The notes under the pieces were generated by a model that had not been told where the DNA came from, made no database searches, and saw nothing but the letters and a program-made list of their open reading frames with translations. Shown in pieces: positions 24,383 through 33,741 of a stretch of 64,000 bases of DNA. Position 1 is the first letter of the stretch, and the number at the start of each line of letters is the position of its first letter. The stretch lies in assembly GCA_043553855.1 (NCBI GenBank), contig CP121336.1, positions 1,054,001 through 1,118,000 on the forward strand, given 5' to 3'. This stretch comes from JAUIAS01 sp030425395. Lineage in GTDB: Bacteria > Pseudomonadota > Alphaproteobacteria > Rhodobacterales > Rhodobacteraceae. The position numbers were made by a program, and so were the translations under genes.

Positions 24383-24895
24383 GCCGACGCGTATAGCCGC
24401 GCCAAGAGGGGGGACACAAGGCAAAAATCCTTGCCTGTGGCTGGAAATTTTTCGGAAGGGCTGGCACGGTTGTTCCGCACTTCGAATATCGACCATGCTT
24501 GGAATTCATGCCCTACTCTCAAATCGGCGACAGGTTCCATGCCGCCGATGACCATGCTCGTTTCCAGCTGGAATTGCTCAAGGCGTGCGCCCCCAGCGCG
24601 CCTTCTGTCCGTATGCCGACCCGCGTTGACGATTCAGGACCAAACCTGATCGGGCCGATCAGGCCCGGCGGGATCTTCTGGTTCGCCTCGTGCCCGTCGT
24701 CACCCACGGATCAATCTCTTTGTTCCGAACGAAGCGACAGGAACGGTGCGCCAGTGGAAGCATCTCCAAACCAATTTCCAATCTCTCAAAGTATTGCGGT
24801 ACGAATGAACAGTAGCCGGTCAGAAACGCGCTTTGACAAACGTCGCGGCCGCGGGACTGCCGTGCCGATCGGGTGATTTGCGTCGCTCCCGAGGT
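24383..24895. other. 513-base intergenic region
   Basis: No supported gene. A short hairpin (GGCAA 24420-24424 / TTGCC 24431-24435, with CACA/TGTG extending it) lies upstream of tRNA-Ser; short open frames here show no recognisable protein. Confidence 0.45.
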
Positions 24896-25582
24896 TCAGA
24901 ACCGGGGCGGCATCAAGCCCGCCTGAAACCAGTTCAGGAAGCTCACCACAGAATGCACAGGTCGCCGTGTGGCCTGCGCGATATCCGCCGCATATGGGGC
25001 CATATTTGTGCATTCCAACACAATCGCCCCGATATTCTGGTTCTGCGAAACCAGCCCTCTTGCCGCAGTAATCATTTCCTCGCGGCAGGCTTCAAAATCC
25101 ATCGTGTCGCAATCGTTGAAGATCGCGCTGGCAAACGCGCCATTGCGCGGCATACCCGCAAGGGCCGTATCGGCGCGCGCGCCGGCCGCGCTGAGGTGTG
25201 CGCGACTAAGGCTCTGACGGGAAATTGTCAGAACACCCGCTTGCTGACCTGCAGGCAACATCGCTTCGATCATCGGCAATTGCATCAACGGCGAACTCGC
25301 AAAAGGCACGCCCAGCGCATCCTTCAGCTCGTCCTGCATCAACGACAGAAATCCGCATGACGTTGTCAGGCCCGTGCACCCTTCGGCAATCAGCGCACGA
25401 CCGGCATCAACAAAGGCTCCCAACAGCCCGCGCGGATCATCCAGAACCACCTTTTCAGCGCTGGCACCGGTCACCACGCGCATGCGAACCGGCAACGGCC
25501 AGGTGTCCGGATTGCCGATATCACCCGGTGGGCGGGGAAACCGGGTTTCCAGCATCAGAATGCCTATGCAGGGTTGGCTCAT
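24896..25582 (-). CDS. Aspartate/glutamate (hydantoin) racemase-family protein
   Basis: 228 residues of the Asp/Glu racemase superfamily. The two catalytic-Cys regions are present: TTSCGFLS (about residue 70) and LECTNMAPYA (about residue 193). The superfamily covers amino-acid, hydantoin and arylmalonate racemases or decarboxylases, so the substrate is open. It is downstream of the LysR gene on the same strand, with a 4-base overlap (ATGA), and sits opposite a D-amino-acid-dehydrogenase-like gene and a TRAP importer. Racemisation of an imported D- or L-amino acid is a reasonable inference. Confidence 0.78.
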   Translation of the reverse strand: MSQPCIGILMLETRFPRPPGDIGNPDTWPLPVRMRVVTGASAEKVVLDDPRGLLGAFVDAGRALIAEGCTGLTTSCGFLSLMQDELKDALGVPFASSPLMQLPMIEAMLPAGQQAGVLTISRQSLSRAHLSAAGARADTALAGMPRNGAFASAIFNDCDTMDFEACREEMITAARGLVSQNQNIGAIVLECTNMAPYAADIAQATRRPVHSVVSFLNWFQAGLMPPRF

Positions 25583-26514
25583 GGTGTCTCGCTTTCACGC
25601 GCCGGGTCGGCGGGCACCCCCGCGGCCGAATAAGGCTCCAACGCGGCCAGAAGATAGCTCAGGAATTCGCGGCCAACCTGTGACAGGGGTCGTGTTGCCG
25701 ATGTGATGACAGCCATATCCATCATGATCTGCGGCCTGAAATCCCGTGCGACAAACCGATCGTCATAGTCGAATTCAAGGCCGAACCGGTCCAGAAGCGA
25801 TACCCCCATCCCTTCTTTGACAAAGCTCAGAAGATTCTTGAACAGATGCGAATGCACACGTGCTTTGAAAGGCACCCCTGCCCTTTCAAAGGCATCTCTC
25901 AGCCTTCGTTGGGTAATGTGATCCGGCCCCATGACAATAAACGGTTCATCGCACAGCAGCTCTGGCGTCAGGATGTCATGGCGTGCCAGCGGATTGTCAC
26001 GATGCAGGGCAATGCGTGTCTGTACGTGCAAAGGATAAGCGGTCAGCGAATCATACAACATCGGCATTTCGCACACGCCGATCTCGAACAGCCCGGACAG
26101 CACCCATTCCTGAATCTTCGAACTGTATTGCGACTGGAACGAAATGTTCATGTTCGGGCGCGATCTTGCGAATTCGGCGATCAGTTTGGGCATGAATCCG
26201 AACGACATGGAGTGTTGCGACGCAACCTGAAGCTGGCCTGCCTGTTTGTTCTGCAAATCGACCACCGTTTGCGTCACGTGATCAAGGCCGCGCACCACGG
26301 TATCAATCTCGCGATGCAACAGCTCTGCTTCTGGCGTCGGCAACAAACGCCCGTGCAAGCGTTCAAACAGTCGCAGACCGGTTTGCCGCTCCAATTCCGC
26401 CAAAAGATTGGAAATCCCCGGCTGCGAAATCCCCAATGCTTCTGCGGCACCGGTGACGGTGCCCGCTTCTACGACGGCGTGGAACGCCTGCAATTGTCTG
26501 AACCGCAATCTCAT
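25579..26514 (-). CDS. LysR-family transcriptional regulator
   Basis: 311 residues. The N-terminal winged helix (RLRQL-type start RFRQLQAFHAVVEAGTVTG, then ALGISQPGISNLLAELE) is followed by a periplasmic-binding-like effector domain to about residue 295. It is divergent from the flavoenzyme at 26621, with a LysR-type box (26526-26540) between, and overlaps the racemase-like gene downstream. It most likely controls the catabolic/TRAP unit in response to its substrate. Confidence 0.92.
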   Translation of the reverse strand: MRLRFRQLQAFHAVVEAGTVTGAAEALGISQPGISNLLAELERQTGLRLFERLHGRLLPTPEAELLHREIDTVVRGLDHVTQTVVDLQNKQAGQLQVASQHSMSFGFMPKLIAEFARSRPNMNISFQSQYSSKIQEWVLSGLFEIGVCEMPMLYDSLTAYPLHVQTRIALHRDNPLARHDILTPELLCDEPFIVMGPDHITQRRLRDAFERAGVPFKARVHSHLFKNLLSFVKEGMGVSLLDRFGLEFDYDDRFVARDFRPQIMMDMAVITSATRPLSQVGREFLSYLLAALEPYSAAGVPADPARESETP

Positions 26515-26525
26515 GACGGTCTGGT

Positions 26526-26540
26526 ATCACCTTTAATGAT
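26526..26540. promoter_or_regulatory. LysR-type T-N11-A box
   Basis: ATCACCTTTAATGAT is an interrupted palindrome (ATCA-N7-TGAT) with the T-N11-A form typical of LysR sites, 12 bases upstream of the regulator start and 81 bases before the divergent flavoenzyme. Confidence 0.6.
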
Positions 26541-26620
26541 GGCCTTACCACAATTTTGTATTGGAAATGATGGCGCGACCCTGCCAGTCTCCACAGCGCA
26601 ACCATGGGATACCAAGCAGA

Positions 26621-27874
26621 ATGAAGCCACAGCATATCGTTGTCATCGGTGCCGGGATTGTCGGTGCCGCCTCTGCGATCTGGCTGCGTCGCGCTGGACA
26701 TGAGGTCACCCTGCTGGACCGTGGCATACCGGGCATGGGGGCGTCCTATGGAAATGGTGGCATTCTGGCGAGTTGCTCTATCGTGCCGGTCACCGGGCCG
26801 GGACTGACAAGGAAAAGCCCGGTTTATCTGGCTGATCCCAATTTCCCCCTGTTTTTGCGCTGGCGTTATCTGCCAAAGCTGGTGCCATGGCTGGTGCGCT
26901 ACATGAGCCACGCAAACGAAGCAGACACGCGCCGCATCAGTCAGGGCCTGACGACCATCGTTGGCGACAGCCTTGAACAGCATCAGGCGCTTACCGCAGG
27001 CACCAAAGCTGCCAAGTGGGTTCAGGAAAGCCTCTACAGCTTTGCTTACCGCGACCGCGCCGCATTCGACGCAGACAGCTTTGCTTGGCAACTCCGCCGC
27101 GAAGCTGGTTTCGAACCTGAAATCATTCAAGGCCAAGACGTGCGCGATGCCGAACCGATCCTCGGGCCGGACACCACATTGTTGGCAGTCATGAAAAACC
27201 ACGGGTTTATTCTTAATCCCGGGTCCTACGTCAAAGACCTTGTGGAGCTGTTCAAAGATCTGGGTGGCATATTCATTCAAACCGAAGTCAAGGATTTCGA
27301 GCTTGGCGGCGGCCAGATCAGCGCCGTCGACACAAGCACCGGGCGCATCCACTGTGACAAGGCGGTCGTGTGCTCTGGCGTCTGGTCCAAACCGCTGATG
27401 GCCAAGCTGGGGCTCAAGGTTCCGCTCGAAGCCGAGCGCGGCTACCACATCCTGTTCAAGGAACCCAGCCAGCGACCGAACAACCCGATGATGCTGGCGG
27501 CGGGCAAGTTTGTCGCGACGTCGATGGAACAGGGCCTGCGCTGCGCAGGCGTTGTGGAATTTGGTGGACTCAGCGAACAGAAATCCAAGGCCCCACTGGA
27601 GTTCCTCCGCCGCAAGGCTCGGGAATCTTTTCCAAACCTGACCTACGCCTCGCAAGAGGAATGGCTGGGCTATCGCCCCGCCCCCAGCGACAGCCTGCCG
27701 CTGATCGGGCAGCTTGGTGAAACCGGTGTCTACTCTGCCTTTGGCCACCATCACATCGGAATGACTGGCGGTCCAAAGACCGGGCGCCTTGTGGCTGACC
27801 TGATTTCAGGCAACCATCCAAACGCAGACATTCGTCCCTTTGAGCCCATGCGCTTTGCGGGGACCAATACCTAA
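26621..27874 (+). CDS. FAD-dependent oxidoreductase, D-amino acid dehydrogenase (DadA)-like
   Basis: 417 residues. The N-terminal dinucleotide motif VVIGAGIVGAASAIWL (GxGxxG) binds FAD; further family marks are GASYGNGGIL, the conserved GVWSKPL, and the C-terminal GYRPAPSDSLPLIG and GHHHIGMTGGP. DadA-like enzymes oxidise D-amino acids or related amines at the inner membrane. The ATG at 26621 lies directly before the Rossmann strand; the frame start at 26561 is upstream of normal. It begins a plus-strand operon with the TRAP genes, so its substrate is probably what that transporter imports. Confidence 0.88.
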   Translation: MKPQHIVVIGAGIVGAASAIWLRRAGHEVTLLDRGIPGMGASYGNGGILASCSIVPVTGPGLTRKSPVYLADPNFPLFLRWRYLPKLVPWLVRYMSHANEADTRRISQGLTTIVGDSLEQHQALTAGTKAAKWVQESLYSFAYRDRAAFDADSFAWQLRREAGFEPEIIQGQDVRDAEPILGPDTTLLAVMKNHGFILNPGSYVKDLVELFKDLGGIFIQTEVKDFELGGGQISAVDTSTGRIHCDKAVVCSGVWSKPLMAKLGLKVPLEAERGYHILFKEPSQRPNNPMMLAAGKFVATSMEQGLRCAGVVEFGGLSEQKSKAPLEFLRRKARESFPNLTYASQEEWLGYRPAPSDSLPLIGQLGETGVYSAFGHHHIGMTGGPKTGRLVADLISGNHPNADIRPFEPMRFAGTNT

Positions 27875-27904
27875 GACCAGACTTAAACCCAGGGAGAAAG
27901 ACCA

Positions 27905-28888
27905 ATGAAAAAACTTGCAACAAGCCTTAGCACTGCCGCCGCGACTGTCGCGCTGGCCATTGCCGGCACCGCCGCTTCGGCGGAAAAATGGGACATGCCG
28001 ATGGCCTATGCCGCGACGAACTTCCATTCGGAAATGGGCGTCGTTTTCGCTGACAAGGTCCGCGAATATACCGGCGGCGACGTTGACATCACCGTTCACC
28101 CGGGTGGTTCGCTGTTCAAGGGCGGCGAAATCAAACGCGCGATTCAAACCGGTCAGGCCCCAATCGGCGAACGCTTCATGTCCGCACACGCCAACGAGGC
28201 ACCGCTGCTGGGTTGGGACAACGTGCCCTTCATCGCGGCCAGCTATGAGTCCAACGAAAAGCTCTGGGCCGCAGCCAAGGACAAGGTGAATGCCCAGCTT
28301 GCCGATCAGAACCTCGTGACGCTTTATACCTGCCCATGGCCGGGTCAGGGTTTCTATTTCAACAAGGAAGTAAACTCCTCGGCGGACACGCAGGGCGTCA
28401 AATTCCGTTCTTACAACACTGCAACGGCAACCTTCGCCGAAGAGCTGGGCATGATCCCGGTTCAGGTCGAAGCGGCCGAACTGAGCCAGGCGCTCGCCAC
28501 TGGTGTTGCCGAAGCGTTCATTTCGTCGGGCTCCACCGGCTATGACCGCAAGGTCTGGGAACAACTGACCCATTACTACAAGGTCAACGCATGGCATCCG
28601 CGCAACTATGTGATGGTCAACAAGGGCATCTGGGACGGGCTTTCGTCCGAAACCCAGGCGTCGATCCAGAAAGCTGCCGATGAAACCGGCGCGGCTTGCG
28701 CTGCCAAATCGGCAGAGCTTGCAAACTGGTATTTCGAGCAGCTCGAAGCCAACGGCATGAAGGTCGAGGATGCGAGCCCCGAGTTCCTTGCCGAACTTCA
28801 GAAAATCGGTGCCAAGATGAAGGATGACTGGGTTGCCGCCGCGGGCGACGATGCCCAAGCCATCCTCGACGCCTACCAAAGCAACTAA
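27905..28888 (+). CDS. dctP: TRAP transporter substrate-binding protein
   Basis: 327 residues with a Sec signal peptide (cleavage after TAASA, about residue 26) and a DctP fold: FKGGEIKRAIQTGQAPIGE near residue 75 and GVKFRSYNTATATFAEELG near residue 165, where the conserved Arg binds the carboxylate of the substrate. It captures an organic or amino acid in the periplasm for the DctQM permease. GGAGA lies 8 bases before the ATG. Confidence 0.92.
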   Translation: MKKLATSLSTAAATVALAIAGTAASAEKWDMPMAYAATNFHSEMGVVFADKVREYTGGDVDITVHPGGSLFKGGEIKRAIQTGQAPIGERFMSAHANEAPLLGWDNVPFIAASYESNEKLWAAAKDKVNAQLADQNLVTLYTCPWPGQGFYFNKEVNSSADTQGVKFRSYNTATATFAEELGMIPVQVEAAELSQALATGVAEAFISSGSTGYDRKVWEQLTHYYKVNAWHPRNYVMVNKGIWDGLSSETQASIQKAADETGAACAAKSAELANWYFEQLEANGMKVEDASPEFLAELQKIGAKMKDDWVAAAGDDAQAILDAYQSN

Positions 28889-28948
28889 GAACCAATGCTG
28901 CGGCCCTTTTGAAACGGGGCCGCCGCTTCAAATCTTCGGGGGGATCCA

Positions 28949-29662
28949 ATGCGAGATTGGCAACCGTTTCTTGGGCTGCCCTTGTGGGTCTGGCTCTTTG
29001 TATTTCCAACACTCTTAGCTCTTTTTTGCTTTTGGCAGGGCCCCAAGGCCGCGGCTTTGTTGTCGCCGGTTTGGAGATTTCTCGACAGGGTCTACAAGGC
29101 AGCGGGGGTTCTCGCCGCCTTCTTTATGGTGATGATCCTTTTGCTGATCATCGGCCAAATGGTGGCGCGCTGGTCCAACATGACCTTTCCCGGATCAACC
29201 GAATACGCGGGCTACGCCATGGCCGCGACGTCGTTCTTTGCCCTTGCCTATACTTTGACGCAGGGTGCCCATATCCGGGTCTCCGTTCTGCTCAACCTCA
29301 ATCATCACACGAAATTCTGGCTTGATGGGGTGGCAATGTTCATTGCAGCACTGACCGCCACGTATTTTGCGCGCTACGCCATCAAGACGAACATCATGTC
29401 CGAGATGCTGAATGATCGCACGCAAGGTCAGGATTTTGTGCCGGAATGGCTTTTGACGTTTTTTTCCATGTTCGCCAATTCCCCGACAAAATGGGGTGCG
29501 ATGTGGGAAAACACCGGCTCGGACTGGGTTTATACACCCGTCTGGTTACCGCAGCTGCCAATGTCCATCGGAACGATCCTTCTCGCGATTGCGATCTGGG
29601 ATTATCTCACGCGGCTGCTGGCCCTGCGTAAAAGCCAAATCCACGAGGAGATTCTGGAATGA
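28949..29662 (+). CDS. dctQ: TRAP transporter small permease
   Basis: 237 residues. An N-terminal segment with a hydrophobic helix (LPLWVWLFVFPTLLALFCFW) precedes the usual four-helix DctQ domain, so it is longer than most (about 160-190). The conserved region EYAGYAMAATSFFALAYTL is present. Its stop overlaps the dctM start by 4 bases. It forms the membrane complex with DctM. Confidence 0.88.
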   Translation: MRDWQPFLGLPLWVWLFVFPTLLALFCFWQGPKAAALLSPVWRFLDRVYKAAGVLAAFFMVMILLLIIGQMVARWSNMTFPGSTEYAGYAMAATSFFALAYTLTQGAHIRVSVLLNLNHHTKFWLDGVAMFIAALTATYFARYAIKTNIMSEMLNDRTQGQDFVPEWLLTFFSMFANSPTKWGAMWENTGSDWVYTPVWLPQLPMSIGTILLAIAIWDYLTRLLALRKSQIHEEILE

Positions 29663-30972
29663 CCGAAATTTACGCAACGGCGATCTTTCTCTTTGTGCTT
29701 TTTGCGCTGCTGGGCGGATCTGTCTGGATCGGTCTGGCCCTGATGGGCGTGGCCTGGGTCGGGATGGAGCTGTTTACCTCCCGCCCCGCCGGGGACGCGA
29801 TGATCACCACGATCTGGACCGGCGCGTCCAGTTGGACGCTGACGGCGCTTCCACTGTTCATCTGGATGGGCGAAATCCTGTATCGGACGCGATTATCGCA
29901 AGACATGTTTCGCGGGCTGGCCCCTTGGATGCGCTTTCTGCCCGGTGGCCTTCTGCACACCAACATCGCGGGCTGCACCATCTTTGCCGCCGTTTCCGGA
30001 TCCTCGGCGGCCACGCTGAACATGGTCGGCAAGATGTCGATCCCGGAGCTGCGCGCCCGTGGCTATCCCGAATTCATGATCATCGGCACGCTGGCCGGTG
30101 CCGCTACGCTGGGCCTGATGATACCGCCATCGCTGACACTGATCGTCTATGGTGTCACGATCAATGAAAGTATCACCAAACTGTTCATGGCGGGCGTGTT
30201 CCCCGGACTGGTTCTGGCCGGTCTCTTCATGCTGTACATTGTTTTCTGGCATTACATGTACAAGGACCAGCGCCCTGAACCAGAACCCCCGATGCCCTTC
30301 CGCGAACGCATCGCCGAAAGCCGGTTTCTCCTGCCTCTGTTCGGTCTCGTATTTGTGGTTATCGGGTCAATGTATCTGGGATATGCCACCGCCACCGAAG
30401 CCGCTGCCGTCGGCGTGATCGGTGCCCTTTTGCTGTCCGCGCTGCAAGGATCCCTGACATGGGACACCTTCTCGGGCAGCTTGATGGGCGCAACCAAGAC
30501 GTCGGCAATGATCGCCTTTATCCTCATGGGGGCCGCGTTCCTGTCGCTGTCCATGGGGTTCACCGGCCTGCCCCGCGCCCTTGCCGGAATGATCGACAGC
30601 TACAACCTGTCGCCCGTTGCGCTGATCGCGGTGCTCACCGTCTTCTATCTCATACTGGGTATGTTCATGGACGGGCTGTCTTCTGTGGTTCTGACCATGG
30701 CAATCGTCGAACCGATGATCCGCGCGGCAGGCATTGACGTGATCTGGTTCGGCATCTTCCTTGTTGTGGTGATCGAAACCGCACAGGTTACGCCGCCCAT
30801 CGGCTTCAACCTCTTCGTGCTTCAGGGGATGACGCGCCACGACATCGGCTATATCGCCAAGACCGCCATTCCGATGGTCGGGCTGATGCTGCTGATGGTC
30901 GTCATTCTGGTGATCTGGCCGGAACTCGCAACATGGCTGCCCGACAACATCCGCAACGGGCCCGGCGGCTGA
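29659..30972 (+). CDS. dctM: TRAP transporter large permease
   Basis: 437 residues with about 12 predicted membrane helices. Family marks include NIAGCTIFAAVSGSSAAT, TLAGAATLGLMIPPS and VTPPIGFNLFVLQG. It carries out sodium-coupled import of the ligand delivered by DctP. The start overlaps dctQ. Another membrane gene begins inside its 3' end in a different frame. Confidence 0.93.
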   Translation: MTEIYATAIFLFVLFALLGGSVWIGLALMGVAWVGMELFTSRPAGDAMITTIWTGASSWTLTALPLFIWMGEILYRTRLSQDMFRGLAPWMRFLPGGLLHTNIAGCTIFAAVSGSSAATLNMVGKMSIPELRARGYPEFMIIGTLAGAATLGLMIPPSLTLIVYGVTINESITKLFMAGVFPGLVLAGLFMLYIVFWHYMYKDQRPEPEPPMPFRERIAESRFLLPLFGLVFVVIGSMYLGYATATEAAAVGVIGALLLSALQGSLTWDTFSGSLMGATKTSAMIAFILMGAAFLSLSMGFTGLPRALAGMIDSYNLSPVALIAVLTVFYLILGMFMDGLSSVVLTMAIVEPMIRAAGIDVIWFGIFLVVVIETAQVTPPIGFNLFVLQGMTRHDIGYIAKTAIPMVGLMLLMVVILVIWPELATWLPDNIRNGPGG

Positions 30973-31913
30973 CGCATTTGCTGAAGGCGCTGGGGCTTCT
31001 TGCCCGATATGGGCGGTTTGTTCTTGTTGCAGGGCTGGTCGCTGGACTGGCCCTGCCGCATGTTGCGCAGGTGCTGCGCCCGTGGCTCAGTGAACTTGTG
31101 CTTTTCCTGCTGTTTCTCACCGCGTTTCGTGTGGGCCTGCCCAAGGCGCTCGCCGGGCTGAGCCATATGGGCACAACAGCGACGGTGGTTTTGGGGTATC
31201 AATTGGCGCTGCCCGCGCTGTGCATCATGGTGTTTGCCGCATTCGGCATGGCCCAAAGCCCCGCGGCCTTGGCTCTGACCCTGATGCTGTCGGCCCCATC
31301 CCTTACCGGTAGTCCGAACATGGCGGTCATGCTGGGCCACGCGCCTGAGCCTGCCTTTCGGCTTCTCATCCTTGGAACGCTGGTCTTGCCCGTGACGATC
31401 GTGCCGATCTTCTGGCTCTCACCGGCGCTGGGGGATCTGGGGGACGCGGTCGCAGCGGCGCTACGCCTTGGGGCGGCGATCAGCGTTGTGATCGCGGCGG
31501 CTTTCTTTCTGCGGGCGCGTCTACGTCCGCAGATGCAAGCCGAGGAAACTGGCGCGCTGGACGGGATCACGACGCTGGCGCTCGCGGTGATCGTGATCGG
31601 TTTGATGAGCGCCGTCGCCCCAGCCCTGTCCACCGATCCATGGACGCTGGCGGGTTGGATGGGGCTGGTCTTTGTGGCCAATCTGGGTTTGCAGGCGGTT
31701 TGCTATGCCATTCTGCGCCGTTCCCCGGCAAAGCAGGACGCCGCACCAATGGCGCTGGTTGCAGGCAACCGGAACGTGGCACTGTTTCTGCTGGCATCGC
31801 CAGCGGCACAGACCGATGCATTTCTTGTGTTCTTGGGCTGCTATCAATTCCCGATGTATCTGACCCCGATCCTGATGCGGCGGCTGTATCAGACGACGCG
31901 GCCTTCCACCTGA
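30933..31913 (+). CDS. BASS-like integral membrane transporter
   Basis: 326 residues with about ten hydrophobic helices, the pattern of the bile acid:sodium symporter superfamily, and short conserved GxP/N spots such as SAPSLTGSPNMAVML and VAGNRNVALFL. The start at 30933 overlaps the dctM end by 40 bases; a TTG at 30978, just after the dctM stop, is an alternative. Co-transcription with the TRAP genes suggests export or uptake of a pathway compound. It converges with glpD. Confidence 0.6.
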   Translation: MAARQHPQRARRLTHLLKALGLLARYGRFVLVAGLVAGLALPHVAQVLRPWLSELVLFLLFLTAFRVGLPKALAGLSHMGTTATVVLGYQLALPALCIMVFAAFGMAQSPAALALTLMLSAPSLTGSPNMAVMLGHAPEPAFRLLILGTLVLPVTIVPIFWLSPALGDLGDAVAAALRLGAAISVVIAAAFFLRARLRPQMQAEETGALDGITTLALAVIVIGLMSAVAPALSTDPWTLAGWMGLVFVANLGLQAVCYAILRRSPAKQDAAPMALVAGNRNVALFLLASPAAQTDAFLVFLGCYQFPMYLTPILMRRLYQTTRPST

Positions 31914-33484
31914 CGCGCTTCGGCCATCCAATGATCCAGCGCGGAGATCTCATCGGCATTCAGCCTCAGGCCAAGCTTGCTGCGTCGCCAGACCACGTCC
32001 TCGGCGGTGCGCGCAAATTCGTGACGCATCAGCCAGCGCACTTCGGCTTCGGTCAGGTTTGCACCAAAATCGTGGCCCAGATCCTCGGCGCAGGTAGCAT
32101 CCCCCAGCACATCCGCCGCATCGGTTCCAAAGGCACGAACCAATCGCCGCGCCCAGACCGGATCGAGAAAGGCAAACCGATCGCATAGATCGGCGATTAA
32201 TCCATCCACGCCATCCACCGGGAAATCTCCCCCCGGTAGCGCGACGCCAGAGGTCCATGCCCCACGCGGCACATCCAGATGATCCCCCACCATCGCAAGC
32301 GCGCTTTCCGCCAATCGGCGGTAGGTCGTGATCTTGCCACCAAAGATATTCAGCAAAGGCACCCCGTCCGTCGCATCAATCTTGAGCGTGTAGTCCCGCG
32401 TCGCCGCAGAGGCGCTGTCGGCCCCATCGTCATGCAAGGGCCGCACGCCGGAAAAACTCCAGACCACATCATCCCGGCTCAGCGGGCGGCGAAAATACCC
32501 GTTCGCAAATTCAAGAAGATAATCCATCTCCTCGGATGTGCATTCAGGTGTCTGCGACGGGTTCGGGTGCTCGGCGTCCGTGGTTCCGATCAGAGTGAAA
32601 TCCGTCTCATACGGGATCGCAAAGATGATGCGCCCGTCGGTTCCCTGAAAGAAATAGCTCTTGTCATGATCATATAGCCTGCGCGTCACGATGTGGCTGC
32701 CCCGAACAAGGCGCACGCCATCGCGGCTGTCCGACTTGATCCTGTCTTGCAGAATGTTGCCGACCCACGGCCCGGCGGCATTGATCACCATCCGGGCATA
32801 GTGGGCCCGGGTTGCCCCGGTTTCGGTGTCTCGGGTCTCGATCCGCCAATGGCCGTTTTCGCGCGAGGCGCGCTCCACCTTGGTGCGTGTCATGATACGC
32901 GCCCCGCGCGCCTTGGCATCGCGGGCATTCAGGACGACCAGTCGCGAATCCTCGACCCAGCAATCGGAATATTCGAAAGCCTTTTCAAATCGGGCCTGAA
33001 GAGGCGCGCCTTCCACGCTATTGTTCAGATCAAGGGTCTTTGTTCCCGGCAGGATTTTCCGACCGCCCAGATGATCATAAAGGAACAACCCCAACCGGAT
33101 CAGCCACGCGGGACGCCTGCCTTTCATCCACGGCATGAAAAAGCTCAGAACCCTGGACGCCGGGGTATCCGCCTCGAACCGCATTTCGCGATGATATGGC
33201 AACACAAACCGCATCGGCCAACTGATATGCGGCATCGCCCCAAGCAATACTTCGCGTTCGATCAGGGCTTCGCGCACCAGTCGGATTTCGAAATACTCGA
33301 GATATCGCAACCCGCCGTGAAACAGCTTGGTCGACGCCGAAGAGGTCCCCGATGCTATGTCATTCATCTCGGCCAAGGCCACCGACAGCCCGCGCCCCGC
33401 CGCATCGCGCGCGATACCGCAACCATTGATGCCACCGCCAATGATGAAAAGGTCCGTTGTCAGGGAGGGATCAGACTGTGCCAT
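31889..33484 (-). CDS. glpD: Aerobic glycerol-3-phosphate dehydrogenase
   Basis: 531 residues. FAD motif FIIGGGINGCGIARDAAGRG at the N-terminus, then DIASGTSSASTKLFHGGLRYLE, and the family block WSFSGVRPL. It oxidises sn-glycerol-3-phosphate to dihydroxyacetone phosphate at the inner membrane and passes electrons to quinone. The ATG at 33484 was chosen because the FAD strand follows after about 11 residues; the frame start at 33535 is in the promoter. It is divergent from the GlpR-type regulator. Confidence 0.93.
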   Translation of the reverse strand: MAQSDPSLTTDLFIIGGGINGCGIARDAAGRGLSVALAEMNDIASGTSSASTKLFHGGLRYLEYFEIRLVREALIEREVLLGAMPHISWPMRFVLPYHREMRFEADTPASRVLSFFMPWMKGRRPAWLIRLGLFLYDHLGGRKILPGTKTLDLNNSVEGAPLQARFEKAFEYSDCWVEDSRLVVLNARDAKARGARIMTRTKVERASRENGHWRIETRDTETGATRAHYARMVINAAGPWVGNILQDRIKSDSRDGVRLVRGSHIVTRRLYDHDKSYFFQGTDGRIIFAIPYETDFTLIGTTDAEHPNPSQTPECTSEEMDYLLEFANGYFRRPLSRDDVVWSFSGVRPLHDDGADSASAATRDYTLKIDATDGVPLLNIFGGKITTYRRLAESALAMVGDHLDVPRGAWTSGVALPGGDFPVDGVDGLIADLCDRFAFLDPVWARRLVRAFGTDAADVLGDATCAEDLGHDFGANLTEAEVRWLMRHEFARTAEDVVWRRSKLGLRLNADEISALDHWMAEARQVEGRVV

Positions 33485-33714
33485 TTGTTCCTCTTGGCGC
33501 GAAATAACGATGTGCATGCTCAATTTAAAACACAAACGAAAAAAAATATTTTCTTTAATGATGCATATTGCGCAAATGGCGCATGTTTCAACCCCGTCTG
33601 GCCCAACGCGCTTGCGGACATCGCGTCACTTGTTCTGCCTGCCGCGAAGTTTTGCGTTTCGCCTTGCCACGCCCCACCATGAGAACGATGATCGCGCAGC
33701 AAACGCAAAAGCGT

Positions 33715-33734
33715 CAAAACGAACCAAAACGAAC
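33715..33734 (+). repeat. Tandem 10-bp repeat, candidate GlpR operator
   Basis: CAAAACGAAC occurs twice in direct succession, 7 bases before the glpR start. A related CAAACGAA lies at 33533, close to the divergent glpD start. Direct-repeat operators are common for DeoR-family regulators. Confidence 0.6.
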
Positions 33735-33741
33735 ACACTTC

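Noticed and set aside
24431..24876. Short plus-strand frames between tRNA-Ser and the racemase-like gene
   Set aside because: No recognisable protein, no ribosome site seen.
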